Source: Lewinellaceae bacterium
Lineage (GTDB): Bacteria > Bacteroidota > Bacteroidia > Chitinophagales > Saprospiraceae
NCBI GenBank assembly: GCA_016716135.1
Contig: JADJWX010000002.1
Location: 186,001 to 250,000, forward strand
DNA length: 64,000 nucleotides
Direction of reading: 5' to 3'
The translations under genes and the position numbers were made by a program. Positions 34,782 through 44,622 of this stretch are shown here, in pieces. How positions within the stretch are numbered: position 1 is the first letter of the stretch; every line of letters begins with the position of its first letter. The notes under the pieces were generated by a model. It worked only from the letters and a program-made list of their open reading frames with translations. It was not told the DNA's origin and did no database searches.

Positions 34782-35117
34782 TTAAGCGGTGGTTTGGTCA
34801 TCCACGGAGGCTCCGGGAGCATTGCGCTTCACCGAGTCGATGCCGTTGTCGCGGCCTTTCTCGTCGGCGTACATCTGGCTCGAACCGACCACCTGGCCGT
34901 TGGATGCTTTGAGGTTGAAGTAGAATTTTCCGTTGGCTGCGGTTTGGCGGTCAAAACGGGCGTCATCCTGCGAATTGGTACGGACGGACTCGACGCCGTT
35001 CATGCAGGACGGTTTGCCGGCATAGCCCTGGCTGGTGAGGATTACCTGGCCGTTGTCGGCTTGCAGGTTGAATTGGAAATCGCCGTTGGCGCGCTGGGAT
35101 ATTACGAACTTACCCAT
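34782..35117 (-). CDS. YegP-like protein with two DUF1508 repeats
   Basis: A 111-residue protein. Start at MGKFVISQRANGDFQF (a Met two codons earlier is possible). Two tandem DUF1508 units are clear: FQFNLQADNGQVILTSQGYAG-MNGVESVRTNS and FYFNLKASNGQVVGSSQMYAD-DNGIDSVKRNA. E. coli YegP has the same two-unit layout. The family is small and cytosolic, without established function. The promoter side of the gene carries a run of 15 G. Confidence 0.92.
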   Translation of the reverse strand: MGKFVISQRANGDFQFNLQADNGQVILTSQGYAGKPSCMNGVESVRTNSQDDARFDRQTAANGKFYFNLKASNGQVVGSSQMYADEKGRDNGIDSVKRNAPGASVDDQTTA

Positions 35118-35167
35118 GGTCAATATTTTTTGGTTAAAAGAAAATTGGAAGGTTTGGGGTTACCGGT

Positions 35168-35223
35168 GGGGGGGTTCTGGTTTCCGGTTGGGGGGGGGGG
35201 GGGGTTCCCCCCCCACAGGGGGG
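35168..35223. repeat. Poly-G/poly-C tract upstream of the YegP-like gene
   Basis: G7 at 35168-35174, G15 at 35190-35204, then TT and C8 at 35207-35214, then G6. G and C runs can form a hairpin, and the G runs a quadruplex. Slippage in a 15-base homopolymer is expected, so length may vary between cells or be misread. Confidence 0.7.
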
Positions 35224-35238
35224 TGAAAAAATTAACCA

Positions 35239-36225
35239 CTAAAAATCGGCGTCTGTGGTAAATGCCTGTTCTTCGCGATTGGTCATAACGCCCGCTTTCT
35301 GGTAGTCGCCCACCCGTTTTTCAAAAAAGTTGGTTTTACCCTGGATCGAGATCATGTCCATCCACTGGAAGGGGTTCGCGGTGCCGTATACTTTTTTGTT
35401 GCCCAGCGAAAGCAGCAGCCGGTCGGCCACATACTCGATGTACTGGGTCATTAATTCGGCATTCATTCCGATCAGGGATACCGGCAAGGCATCGGTCACA
35501 AATTCTTTTTCAAACTCGACTGCTTCGGTAATGATCGCTTCCACTTCCTTCGGATCAAGTTTGTGCCGGAGCATGGAATAAAGCAGGCAGGCAAAGTCGC
35601 AGTGCATGCCTTCATCGCGGCTGATCAGTTCGTTGGAAAAAGAAAGCCCGGGCATGAGGCCACGTTTTTTCAACCAGAAAATGGAGCAAAACGAGCCGGA
35701 AAAGAAAATGCCTTCCACGGCTGCGAAGGCGATAAGCCGGTGTGCAAACGAGGGGGCGTTTTCAATCCACTTCAGTGCCCAGTTGCCTTTCTTGGACACA
35801 CAGGGCAGGTTCTGAAGCGCTTTGAACAGGAAGTCTTTTTCTTTATTGTCTTTAATATAGGTGTCGATCAACAGGGAGTATACCTCCGAGTGGATATTTT
35901 CGATGGCAACCTGAAACCCGTAAAAACAACGCGCTTCGGGAATCTGGATTTCCCGCATGAAGTTGAGCACCAGGTTTTCATTTACGATGCCGTCGCTGGC
36001 GGCGAAAAATGCCAGGACGTGTTTGATGAAATGGCGCTCATCGTCATTGAGCTTGTTGTCCCAATCCTGAAGATCCTGTACCAGGTCAATCTCCTCCGCC
36101 GTCCAAAATGACGCTTCGGCCTTTTTGTACCATTCCCAAATTTCAGGGTATTTGATCGGTAACAAGACAAAGCGATCGGGATTCTCCGCCAGGATAGGCT
36201 CGACGGTTGCAGTTTCTTTTACCAT
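35239..36225 (-). CDS. nrdB: Ribonucleoside-diphosphate reductase beta subunit, class Ia, eukaryote-like
   Basis: A 328-residue small subunit starting at MVKETATVEPILAENPDRF. The open frame 36 codons upstream is not conserved. Di-iron ligands fit the family: Asp47, Glu109, His112, Glu171, Glu205 and His208, with the radical Tyr116 in ENIHSEVY. The blocks EARCFYGFQVAIENIHSEVYSLLIDTYI and DEGMHCDFACLLY resemble eukaryotic R2 more than E. coli NrdB, as is usual in Bacteroidota. It generates the tyrosyl radical for NrdA. nrdA is on the same strand downstream, separated by three unrelated genes. Confidence 0.96.
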   Translation of the reverse strand: MVKETATVEPILAENPDRFVLLPIKYPEIWEWYKKAEASFWTAEEIDLVQDLQDWDNKLNDDERHFIKHVLAFFAASDGIVNENLVLNFMREIQIPEARCFYGFQVAIENIHSEVYSLLIDTYIKDNKEKDFLFKALQNLPCVSKKGNWALKWIENAPSFAHRLIAFAAVEGIFFSGSFCSIFWLKKRGLMPGLSFSNELISRDEGMHCDFACLLYSMLRHKLDPKEVEAIITEAVEFEKEFVTDALPVSLIGMNAELMTQYIEYVADRLLLSLGNKKVYGTANPFQWMDMISIQGKTNFFEKRVGDYQKAGVMTNREEQAFTTDADF

Positions 36226-36509
36226 TATAAAATGTGTGTGTTTGTTTATGATGAAAAAATATTGTCCAGCCGACACATCCGCTTCCCTGTCCGGGTACCT
36301 GCCTGCTGCAGGGGGCCGGCGTGAAATATGCAATTCGGTCAGGCTGACTGTCAGTGCAAATTACCGGTATCGCGAAGGGACATGGATTGCAAAACGAGTA
36401 TATTCTAAAACTTCAGGGAGTGGTTTATGAACATACTCAAAGGCGGAGCCACACTTCCAAGAAGAAGTGCAGACAAAATTAGCGGTTTTTTGGTTTGCGA
36501 GCCCGTAAT

Positions 36510-36729
36510 TTTTCCACACGATGTTAATAACTTTTATAAAAAACTGATTTACAGGTATAAACTAAAAAGCAACGCGTTGTGGATATTGTGGATAACTCCT
36601 GTTAGTATTTTTTTGGTATTTTTGAATTTCTGCAAAAAATGCCAATACTGCCCATACTTAAGCGCCTGAAAGCGAGTCAGAAAAGTCTGGTGCCTGCGCT
36701 GTGCAAACGCATTTTTTTTATGTGGAAAA
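36510..36729. promoter_or_regulatory. Cluster of DnaA-box-like nonamers in an AT-rich gap
   Basis: The 614-nt gap 36226-36839 between divergent nrdB and the esterase gene has no supported gene. It holds TTTTCCACA (36510-36518), TGTGGATAT (36578-36586), TGTGGATAA (36587-36595, the exact complement of consensus TTATCCACA) and TGTGGAAAA (36721-36729). The surroundings are AT-rich. It may be a DnaA-controlled nrd promoter (known for E. coli nrdAB) or part of an origin. A TATTTTTG -7-like box is at 36617-36624. The rest of the gap shows nothing. Confidence 0.45.
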
Positions 36730-36839
36730 ATTTCTTCCCCGCATCCCGGTATTTTTCAAAATACATCAAACCAGGGATCGGGAAAACAGCCGCAACGCGC
36801 ACTTTTGCAAACACAACTTCGAATTCACCCTGATTTGAT

Positions 36840-38303
36840 ATGTTCAAGGCAACGAAAACGTTACTCCTGCTGCTGGTCGGCCCGGCACTCCTCGCACAAG
36901 TGCCCTACACCGAAAAACAATTCGACTGGTCTGTGGAAACCAATCTGGTCTACGGCACGGCGACCAATTACCTGGGCCTGACCGATACCCTGACTCTCGA
37001 CCTGTACAAACCGTTGAATACCGACTCAACCCGGCCCCTCGTGGTACTGGTGCATGGCGGCTCCTGGCTCGGTGGCTGCAAGGAGGACATGGCCTGGCTT
37101 TGCGCCGAAATGGCGGCGCGGGGATATGTGGCTGCTACAGTAAATTATCGCAAAGGCTGGCACAAAGACGATTACGTACCCAACCCGATTAACGCCGGCA
37201 TTTTTGCCGGTGGCAACTGCCTGTACGCCGCCGATTCCCTGGAGATCATCCGCGCAATCTACCGGGGCATGCAGGACGTAAAAGGCGCTATCCGCTGGCT
37301 CAAGGCGCGGGTGTACGCCGATTCGAGCTGCAACCAGGCAGTGCTCGTCGGCGGCGAGAGTGCCGGCGCCTTTCTGGCACTGGCGGCCGGGATACTCGAC
37401 CAGCCGGAAGAAAAGCCCGCCGCTTGCGCCATCCTGCCCGATGCACCGGCCCCCGGCGCCAATTTGGCCAATTGCTACGCCGTGGAATGTCAGATGCTCA
37501 ACCACGCGCTTCCCGCCGGCGCCCTGGCGCGCCCCGATCTCGGGCCGGTGGAGGGCGCCCTGAACCTCAACGGTTTCGACGCCAATGTGCAGGGGGTGAT
37601 CAGTTTTTATGGGGGCGTACCCTCGGAAGCGCTGGCCGCCAATTGGCTGCAGGGCCCCGACACGCCGGCATTTTACCTGTACCATCAAACCTGCGACGGC
37701 ATTGTGCCCTTCAACTACGGCAAACCGTTTTTCCCGATCTCGGCTTATTGCAATCTCGGGTTTACACCCTGGCACTACAATCTCCCCTTTGTTTTTGGAA
37801 ACGGAGCTATCGCCAGCCACCTGGCCAACCTTGCCGATCCGCCGCTTTTTCAAACCGATTTTTTAGCCTGTAACAATTTTAATCCCAATCTCGCCCTGTT
37901 CGAATGCCTGCGATACAACGACAACGGTTCCTTCCACTACACGCACAACCGCCCGGAGCGCGCCGAGAAAATCGCGGCGTTCTTCAGCCCGGTAATTGCC
38001 GCCAGGCTCAACAGTCCCCCTTGCCTGGTCGCCACAGGCGCTCCGGCCCGGCTGTCCGGGATCAGCCTGGCGCCCAATCCGTTTCGCGATCATCCGGTGT
38101 TGCTTTGCAGCCGCGTACCCGCCGGGCCGGTGTGGGCCCGTATCTCGGATATGCGCGGCCGCCTGATCTGGCAATCCGAACTACAACTGGAAGCCGGCAC
38201 AAACGCCCTGCCCTGGCCGGAAGGCATCCCGGCGGGCCAGTATCTGCTGCAGCTTACCGGCCGGGAGGGTGTGGAAAGCCTGCGTATGATCTTTTTGCGG
38301 TAA
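36840..38303 (+). CDS. Secreted alpha/beta-hydrolase (esterase) with T9SS sorting domain
   Basis: A 487-residue protein: signal peptide (MFKATKTLLLLLVGPALLAQ), a carboxylesterase/lipase domain (about 30-390) with the oxyanion segment VLVHGGSWLGG and nucleophile Ser174 in GGESAGAF, YHQTCDGIVPF near the acid residue, and a candidate His in GSFHYTHNRPE. A type A T9SS sorting domain closes it (LAPNPFRDHPVLL, MRGRLIWQSELQL, GIPAGQYLLQLTGREG). It should be a surface-anchored or secreted ester hydrolase. Cysteines are plentiful, as in exported proteins. Confidence 0.88.
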   Translation: MFKATKTLLLLLVGPALLAQVPYTEKQFDWSVETNLVYGTATNYLGLTDTLTLDLYKPLNTDSTRPLVVLVHGGSWLGGCKEDMAWLCAEMAARGYVAATVNYRKGWHKDDYVPNPINAGIFAGGNCLYAADSLEIIRAIYRGMQDVKGAIRWLKARVYADSSCNQAVLVGGESAGAFLALAAGILDQPEEKPAACAILPDAPAPGANLANCYAVECQMLNHALPAGALARPDLGPVEGALNLNGFDANVQGVISFYGGVPSEALAANWLQGPDTPAFYLYHQTCDGIVPFNYGKPFFPISAYCNLGFTPWHYNLPFVFGNGAIASHLANLADPPLFQTDFLACNNFNPNLALFECLRYNDNGSFHYTHNRPERAEKIAAFFSPVIAARLNSPPCLVATGAPARLSGISLAPNPFRDHPVLLCSRVPAGPVWARISDMRGRLIWQSELQLEAGTNALPWPEGIPAGQYLLQLTGREGVESLRMIFLR

Positions 38304-38389
38304 ACGAAAGGCAGCAGATTTATTCTTTCGGGTGAACGGGTCAAATCGCCTACCTTTACCGGAAGTTCGCACAAAACCGATCTTCCAGC

Positions 38390-39133
38390 ATGGAAAAGGC
38401 GCGTATCAGCATTGTCATCCCGACAAAAAATGAGGGCAAATATATCGGCCCGACCATCGAACAGTTCCGCCCCTACCTTGAATCGTACAAACTTGAAATT
38501 GTTGTTTCCGATGCCAACAGTACCGATGGTACCGCCGAATTGGTGCGCCGGTACCAGGCTGAATGGGGCGGGCATGTCAAACTGGTGCAGGCTGCCGGCA
38601 AGCAAAATATTGCCATTGGCCGGAACCTGGGCGCCGCTGCTGCCGGTGGCGACATCCTTTTTCACATGGACGCCGATGTGCAGATCCCGGATACGACGGT
38701 TTTTTTTGAAAAAATTTTGAAGACGTTTGAAAACCCGGCGGTTGTTGCTGCCACAGCCCCGATCTGGGTTTATCCGGAGGAGGCCAGCTGGCCCGACAAG
38801 CTGTACCACATCCTGATGAACGGGATTATCCGCCTGTCGTTTACCCTAGGCGTGTATCTGGCCAAAGGGGAGTGCCAGATTGTACGGCGCAGTGTTTTTG
38901 AAAAAATTCAGGGCTACAATGAAAAAATTGTCGCCGGGGAAGACTGCAACCTGTTCTACCGCCTGCACAAGGAAGGCAAAATCGCTTACTTCTACCGCCT
39001 GAAAGTGCATCACTCGCCCCGCCGTTTCCGCGAATACGGTTATCTCCGGGTCAGCCTGATCTATATTCGCGAAGGGCTCTCCCTGCTTTTTCTGCGGCGC
39101 TCCTATGTGGAGGAGTGGAAACCTATCCGGTGA
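38390..39133 (+). CDS. Family 2 glycosyltransferase
   Basis: A 247-residue GT-A protein. ISIVIPTKNEGKYIGPTIE opens the nucleotide-binding fold, IVVSDANSTDGTAELV follows, and DILFHMDADVQIPD contains the DxD-type metal motif. GECQIVRRSVFEKIQGYNEKIVAGEDCNLFYRL is the acceptor-site block with the ED base. There is no strong membrane helix. It probably builds a cell-surface glycan. The donor and acceptor are unknown. It stands alone after the esterase. Confidence 0.9.
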   Translation: MEKARISIVIPTKNEGKYIGPTIEQFRPYLESYKLEIVVSDANSTDGTAELVRRYQAEWGGHVKLVQAAGKQNIAIGRNLGAAAAGGDILFHMDADVQIPDTTVFFEKILKTFENPAVVAATAPIWVYPEEASWPDKLYHILMNGIIRLSFTLGVYLAKGECQIVRRSVFEKIQGYNEKIVAGEDCNLFYRLHKEGKIAYFYRLKVHHSPRRFREYGYLRVSLIYIREGLSLLFLRRSYVEEWKPIR

Positions 39134-39184
39134 TTCGAGTGCGGAATTCGGAATGCGGAGTGCCGATCCGGTGCGTTGTGACTA

Positions 39185-41958
39185 CTACCGGCCGCTTTGT
39201 TTTACCATTTTCAGGAGGGTGTCGTTATACTCTTTTGCTTTTTGCAAATCTTCCAGACCCAGGTGCATGCGGTAGCGCCAGTAGTGTTTCGGGTTGGCGG
39301 GAATGTTGATGCGTTCGGCGTGCGGGTCTTCACGCCGCAAATCACCATCCATGCCAAGCAGGTCTTGCAACTGAAAAATTGCCCACATGGCCGGGGAGTG
39401 CAGGTGCTGTTCGAGCAGTTTGCGGCAAATCCAGGGCTCGCAGAAGTAGGGCGCCGCGCCTTCGTAGCCAAGCATTTCATTAAAAAACCGCTGGATCAGT
39501 GCGCGATCTTCTTCCCACCATCCCCGAAGAGTGCTCATGTCGTGGGTAGAAGGCGTGACGACCGATAAATACGGCGCGTCGGCGGGGTGGAAAAAAGCAA
39601 CGCCGGTTTGTTTGGGCATGCGCTGGATTTCCAGGCTCAATATCCCGAGTTCCCGCATCACATCCGGCACGCAGTGTGGCACCATGCCCAGGTCTTCGCC
39701 ACAAATGAGCATGTTGGTGGCGCGCTTCAGCGCGGGTAACTTTTCCATGGCTTCCGCCTGCCAAAAATCGTCTTGGCGCCGGTAGAAATAATCCACATAC
39801 AGCGCTTTGATCGTTTCCTTCACCTCGTCCGGCAAGTACTGAAAAGAACTGGTTTTTTCCATGCTGATCCGGAAGGCGTACTGCTTTTCCGGTGCGCCAT
39901 CCGGGGTCACTTCAATCAGGATGATGTTGGACAGCAGTTGCAGCAATCCCTGTTTGACCGCCACAGCGTTTTCATCGAATCCGAATACCTGCTTTTTTGC
40001 CGCTTTGGCATTTTTTTCGCGTCGCCGACATTTGAACTAAACCAGGCTTCCACTTTTTGCTGGTTGTCAAATTCCGGTTTGAAACTGTAGGGACTCCCGC
40101 CCGACCAATGGCCGGCATCCGGGGTGCGGTCAAAAAAACGATCGCGCACAGCCGCCGCCACAGCACCAAAGTAATCGCCCAGTAGTTGGTCGTTGACGAA
40201 GGGTTTGCACAGCCGGTCATAATTAAACCCGACTCCGGCTTTGTGAAATTCGCGCTCCAGCACCGGAATTGCAGGCACGAAATAGCCCAGAATACCCTCC
40301 ACAGCATCCAGCGGGATGCTCCAGATGCGGAAAAAGCCCAGGATGTGATCGATCCGGAATGCGTCGAAATACAGGCTCATTTGCTGGAAACGCTGGCGCC
40401 ACCAGGCAAAATCATCGGCTTTCATTTGTGCCCAGTTGTACGTGGGGAAGCCCCAGTTTTGGCCGTTCACGGCAAAATCGTCCGGAGGGGCGCCGGCCTG
40501 CATATCCATATTGTAAAGTTCGGGCGCCACCCAGGCATCGCAGCTGTACCGGTAAATTCCGATGGGTATATCGCCTTTCAGCACCAGCCCTTTGGCGTGG
40601 ACGTAGTCGGCAGCGGCTTTCAACTGCCGATGCAGCTGCCACTGCACGTAGTAGTGGATAGCCACATCGTCGTAATGGGCCGACTTTGGCGAAACCAGTT
40701 TTTCAATGGCTTTTTCTTCATAAACCCGGTGTTCGGGCCACTGGTTAAAATCGGTGGTACCGTGCTTGTCCCGTAAATAACAAAAGGCCGCATAGGGTAC
40801 CAGCCAGTGCTGGTTGTCGGTGAAATAGCGAATGAATGCAGTGTCGGTCAAAAAGGCTGCTTTTTGCGCAGCATATAATTTTTTCAATATGGCCCATTTG
40901 TTTTGCAGAACGCCCTCGTATTCGACGGCATCGGCAGCATTCAGGGCCTGCTGGGTTTTGGCATAGGGTTTCAGCAGCGCAGCCTGTGCTTTCCCGGCCA
41001 CTTCCGCCATATTCAGGTAGATGGGATGCAGGGCAAAGGCCGAAATGGCAGCGTAGGGATATGAATCCGTCCAGCTGTGTGTTGCCGTGGTGTCGTTGAT
41101 CGGCAGCAGTTGGATCAGTTTGAGCCCGACTGTTTGGGCCCAATCGGCCAGCGCCGGCAAATCGGTGAATTCGCCGACGCCAAAACTGTTTTTGCTGCGC
41201 AAACTAAACACCGGAATGGCTACGCCGGCGCCTTGCCAGCGTTGGTTTGGAAAGCGGGCAAAACCGTCGTGCAAAACCACCCGGGTTGAAGCGCCTTTTT
41301 TTTCAGCGGGCCGGGGCGCAAAAAGCACCCGGTTGCCGCCGTCTTCAAATCCTTCGAAGCTGTTGGAGCGGGTATTCCAAACGCCGTATTTGTACGCCAA
41401 CGGAAAATCTTCCGCCGACATATCGAGCCGAACCGACCAACCGTAGGCGCTCGGCTTGAGCAACAGCGGCGCCTTGCTGTCCCAATTGCGCAGCCCGGTA
41501 CCATGGCCCAGCAGGCACACCACTTCATCGGGTTTCAGCAAGGGGGCTTTGACATTAAAACTGTGTGTAAACGGTTTGGCAGCTCCCGGTTTTTCCGCCG
41601 GGGGCATTTGGGGCTGCAATACCTGGAATGCCTGTGTTTCGAAGGCGTTTTCGACAGCGTCGGCAGGGTTCCAGTAATCGAACAATTCCACCAGGCTGTC
41701 CGCATCTCCGGGGAGTTCGAGCAGCCGTTGTCCCCACTCGGTTTTGTGCTGCCCGGCCTGGTTGTGCCAGCTGTACCAGTAGCGCACCGATGCACCGGCG
41801 GGTATGTCGGGTTCGATCAGGCCATGCCAGCGCGTATCGTTGAGGTAGGTGAGGGCATGTGTCGTGGTTTTTGCCGTATCGCCTTGCCGCACATCGATAT
41901 TGACCGACAGATTTTCGCCGTATTGGGTGGAATAATAAAGGTGGAAATGGATTTTCAT
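39185..41958 (-). pseudogene. malQ: 4-alpha-glucanotransferase (CBM20-CBM20-GH77, DPE2-like), frameshifted
   Basis: Two frames give one protein of about 920 residues. Frame 1 from 41958 (MKIHFHLYYSTQYGENLSV) carries two starch-binding CBM20-like modules, then the GH77 barrel up to FDAFRIDHILGFFRIW with the nucleophile Asp. After WFSSNVGDAK the frame fails. Frame 2 resumes at KNAKAAKKQVFGFDENAVAVKQGLLQLL and includes LICGEDLGMVPHCVPDVM (acid/base Glu), STHDMSTLRGWW and a normal C-terminus. The break coincides with a run of seven T (40011-40017), so one A is missing on the coding strand. The enzyme moves glucan segments between maltodextrins. Frameshift, sequencing error, or polymerase slippage on the A7 run are all possible. 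Confidence 0.88.
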
Positions 41959-42107
41959 GGATATGCCTGTTTACCGAAACCCTGGAATCGGGAGCGAAAA
42001 ATACGGGGAAAGTGGGAAACACAAAGCGGGCAGGACAGCGCGGTCCACATAAATCGGCGGCATCGTGATTAGCCCGTTGATCCGTTTGTCCCCCGGGGAC
42101 ATCGAAT

Positions 42108-42629
42108 TCATTTCCGGGAAAGCATGTCGCTGTACGATTCCGCCAGGATATCCTCCGGTTGGATTTGAAACAACGCCATAAAAAAGGTGCATTGGGCGTG
42201 GAGTGTATCGTTGGGGAAATCCGGCGCCGGGGCAATCGCCTCAATTTCTACAAACTGACCCAAGCCGTCCAGTTCATCCAGGTGAATTTTGACGTTTTCA
42301 ACGAAATAAATTTCACGCCGCTTTTTTACCTGTACCCGCACGCCGAGCGCCAGGGTCAGGCAGTTTAACAGCGCTTCCGGGTCGGTCACCGGTGCCAGGC
42401 ATACTTCGGATGCCCGGGCTGCCGGGTCATCGCTGCGGTGGTAATGGATGAGATTGTTTTCGATAGTACCCTGGCGCAGTTTGAGCCGTCCGCGCCCTTC
42501 CGGCAGTTGGAAGTACGTGTCGGTTTGTTCGTCCAGACCACGGAAGTCGGCGTTGTTTTCCCGGAGCCAGCGGCGGATTTCAGCGTGGCGGTTGGTGCGG
42601 GCCTTGAGTTCGATGTTCAGGTGTTTCAT
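42108..42629 (-). CDS. CYTH-domain protein (class IV adenylate cyclase-like)
   Basis: A 173-residue triphosphate-tunnel protein. MKHLNIELKART has the ExK signature of CYTH proteins. GRLKLRQGTIENNLIHYHRSD, VQVKKRREIYFVENVKIHLDELDGLGQFVEIEAI supply the basic and acidic rows of the tunnel. Members hydrolyse or cyclise triphosphates (CyaB-type cAMP synthesis, thiamine triphosphatase, tripolyphosphatase). Which one applies is not decidable here. The gene lies between malQ and thrS. Confidence 0.85.
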   Translation of the reverse strand: MKHLNIELKARTNRHAEIRRWLRENNADFRGLDEQTDTYFQLPEGRGRLKLRQGTIENNLIHYHRSDDPAARASEVCLAPVTDPEALLNCLTLALGVRVQVKKRREIYFVENVKIHLDELDGLGQFVEIEAIAPAPDFPNDTLHAQCTFFMALFQIQPEDILAESYSDMLSRK

Positions 42630-42640
42630 GATTTTGAAAA

Positions 42641-42702
42641 AATGTCGGCGTGACTTCGAGTCACGCCGACATTAAAGTTTTCCCGCGATCTGCCAGATCG
42701 CG
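42641..42702. terminator. Tandem hairpins at the thrS stop codon
   Basis: A perfect 15-bp hairpin AATGTCGGCGTGACT-TCG-AGTCACGCCGACATT (42641-42673), then CGCGATCTG-C-CAGATCGCG (42684-42702), which touches the thrS stop. On the coding strand it reads TAACGCGATCTGGCAGATCGCG. It probably ends thrS mRNA. It shares the TAACGCG start with the hairpins at 4106 and 7713. Confidence 0.6.
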
Positions 42703-44622
42703 TTACACCAGCGCGTTCACCAGTTTCGCAAATTCCGCAATGGGAACCGCACCCTGATCGCCCTCGCCCTGCTTGCGCACGGAAACCGAACCGGCCTCCT
42801 GTTCCTTTTCGCCTACGATGAGCAGGAAGGGAATGCGTTTGAGTTCGTTGTCGCGAATCTTGCGACCGATCGTTTCGTTGCGATCATCGACCTCACCGCG
42901 CAGGCCTTCCGCTTCGAGTTGTTTTTTTACCTCATAAGCATACTCCGAAAATTTATCGGACACCGGCAACACCACAAACTGTTCCGGTGTGAGCCAAAGC
43001 GGAAATTTGCCGGCGCAGTGCTCGATCAACACCGCCGTGAAGCGCTCCATGGACCCGAAAGGCGCCCGGTGGATCATCACCGGCCGGTGCTCCGAGTTGT
43101 CGGCGCCGATGTAGGTCAGGTTGAAACGTTCCGGCAGGTTGTAGTCCACCTGGATGGTGCCCAATTGCCAGGAACGGCCCAGGGCATCCTTCACCATGAA
43201 ATCGAGTTTGGGCCCGTAAAAAGCTGCTTCACCGAGTTCGGTGACCGTTTTTAAACCGGCTTCGGCAGCGGCATCGATGATGGCCTGTTCGGCTTTTTGC
43301 CAGTTTTCGTCGGTACCAACGTACTTCTGCTTGTTCTCCGGGTCGCGCAGGCTGATCTGGGCTGTAAATTGGTCAAATCCCATTTTCGCCAGCACGTAGC
43401 GGGTGAGATCGAGCACATCGAGAAATTCTGCTTTGAGCTGGTCTTCCGTGCAGAAAATATGGGCGTCGTCTTGCGTAAAACCGCGCACCCGGGTAAGGCC
43501 GTGCAGCTCGCCCGACTGCTCGTAGCGGTATACCGTGCCAAATTCGGCAATGCGAATCGGCAGCTCGCGGTAGGAGCGCGGGCGGTGGCCGTAAATTTCG
43601 CAGTGGTGCGGGCAGTTCATTGGTTTGAGCAGGAAAAGTTCGTTCTCTGCGGGCGTGTGGATGGGCTGGAACGAGTCTTCGCCGTATTTGTCCCAGTGGC
43701 CCGAGGTCACGTACAATTGTTTGGAGCCGATATGCGGTGTGATCACCGGGGTGTAGCCGCGTTTGATCTGTTCGGCTTTCAGAAAATCTTCCAGGCGGCT
43801 GCGCAGTGCGGCGCCTTTGGGCAGCCAGATGGGCAGGCCCTGACCGACTTTTTCGGAAAACATAAACAGTTCAAGTTCCTGACCAAGTTTGCGGTGATCG
43901 CGTTTTTTGGCCTCCTCCAGGAGCACCATGTATTCGTCCAGGTCCTTCTGTTTGGGAAATGTAATGCCGTACACCCGCGTCAGCTGTTTGCGCTTCTCGT
44001 CGCCCCGCCAGTAGGCGCCGGCGAGGTTGAGAATTTTGGCGGCTTTGATCGGCTCGGTGTTGGGCAGGTGCGGACCCTTGCAGAGGTCGACAAAATTGCC
44101 CTGCTCATAAAACGTGATCTGTCCGTCTTCGAGTCCGTCGATCAGTTCGAGTTTGTACTCGTCGCCTTTTTCGGTGAAATACTTGATCGCCTCGGCCTTG
44201 CTCACCTCGCGGCGGGTGTACTCGGACTTGTTGCGGGCCAGTTCGAGCATTTTTTTCTCGATCGCCGGGATTTCCGCAGCGGTGATGGGTTTGTCGCCTG
44301 TGTCGACATCGTAGTAAAAGCCGTTTTCGATAGGCGGTCCAATGCCGAATTTGATGCCCGGGTACAGGGCCTCCAGGGCTTCGGCGAGCAGGTGGGCAGA
44401 CGAGTGCCAGAAGGTGTTTTTGGCCTCTTTGTCTTCCCATTTGTGAAACATGATCGTCGCGTCGGAGTTGATCGGACGTGTCAGGTCGCGCACTTCGCCG
44501 TTGACGGTGGCGGCCAGCACCACGCGGGCCAGGCCCTCGCTGATGGATTTGGCTACGTCGAGCGCAGTGGTTCCGGCGGCATACTGACGAACGTTGCCGT
44601 CGGGAAAGGTAATATTGATCAT
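42703..44622 (-). CDS. thrS: Threonyl-tRNA synthetase
   Basis: 639 residues from MINITFPDGNVRQY. The ten codons upstream are not conserved. Domains in order: TGS (1-60), editing domain with HSSAHLLAEALE, then the class II core with motif 2 (RYEQSGELHGLTRVRGFTQDD), zinc ligands in MNCPHHCEIY and the HRAPFGSMERF His, and a C-terminal anticodon-binding domain (QFVVLPVSDKFSEYAYEV). Length is normal. The leader of 87 nt after the predicted promoter might hold control elements, but I see no T-box. Confidence 0.97.
   Translation of the reverse strand: MINITFPDGNVRQYAAGTTALDVAKSISEGLARVVLAATVNGEVRDLTRPINSDATIMFHKWEDKEAKNTFWHSSAHLLAEALEALYPGIKFGIGPPIENGFYYDVDTGDKPITAAEIPAIEKKMLELARNKSEYTRREVSKAEAIKYFTEKGDEYKLELIDGLEDGQITFYEQGNFVDLCKGPHLPNTEPIKAAKILNLAGAYWRGDEKRKQLTRVYGITFPKQKDLDEYMVLLEEAKKRDHRKLGQELELFMFSEKVGQGLPIWLPKGAALRSRLEDFLKAEQIKRGYTPVITPHIGSKQLYVTSGHWDKYGEDSFQPIHTPAENELFLLKPMNCPHHCEIYGHRPRSYRELPIRIAEFGTVYRYEQSGELHGLTRVRGFTQDDAHIFCTEDQLKAEFLDVLDLTRYVLAKMGFDQFTAQISLRDPENKQKYVGTDENWQKAEQAIIDAAAEAGLKTVTELGEAAFYGPKLDFMVKDALGRSWQLGTIQVDYNLPERFNLTYIGADNSEHRPVMIHRAPFGSMERFTAVLIEHCAGKFPLWLTPEQFVVLPVSDKFSEYAYEVKKQLEAEGLRGEVDDRNETIGRKIRDNELKRIPFLLIVGEKEQEAGSVSVRKQGEGDQGAVPIAEFAKLVNALV

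Noticed and set aside
36427..36669. 80-codon open frame in the nrdB upstream gap
   Set aside because: AT-rich, no family resemblance, and it covers the DnaA-box-like cluster. Treated as non-coding.
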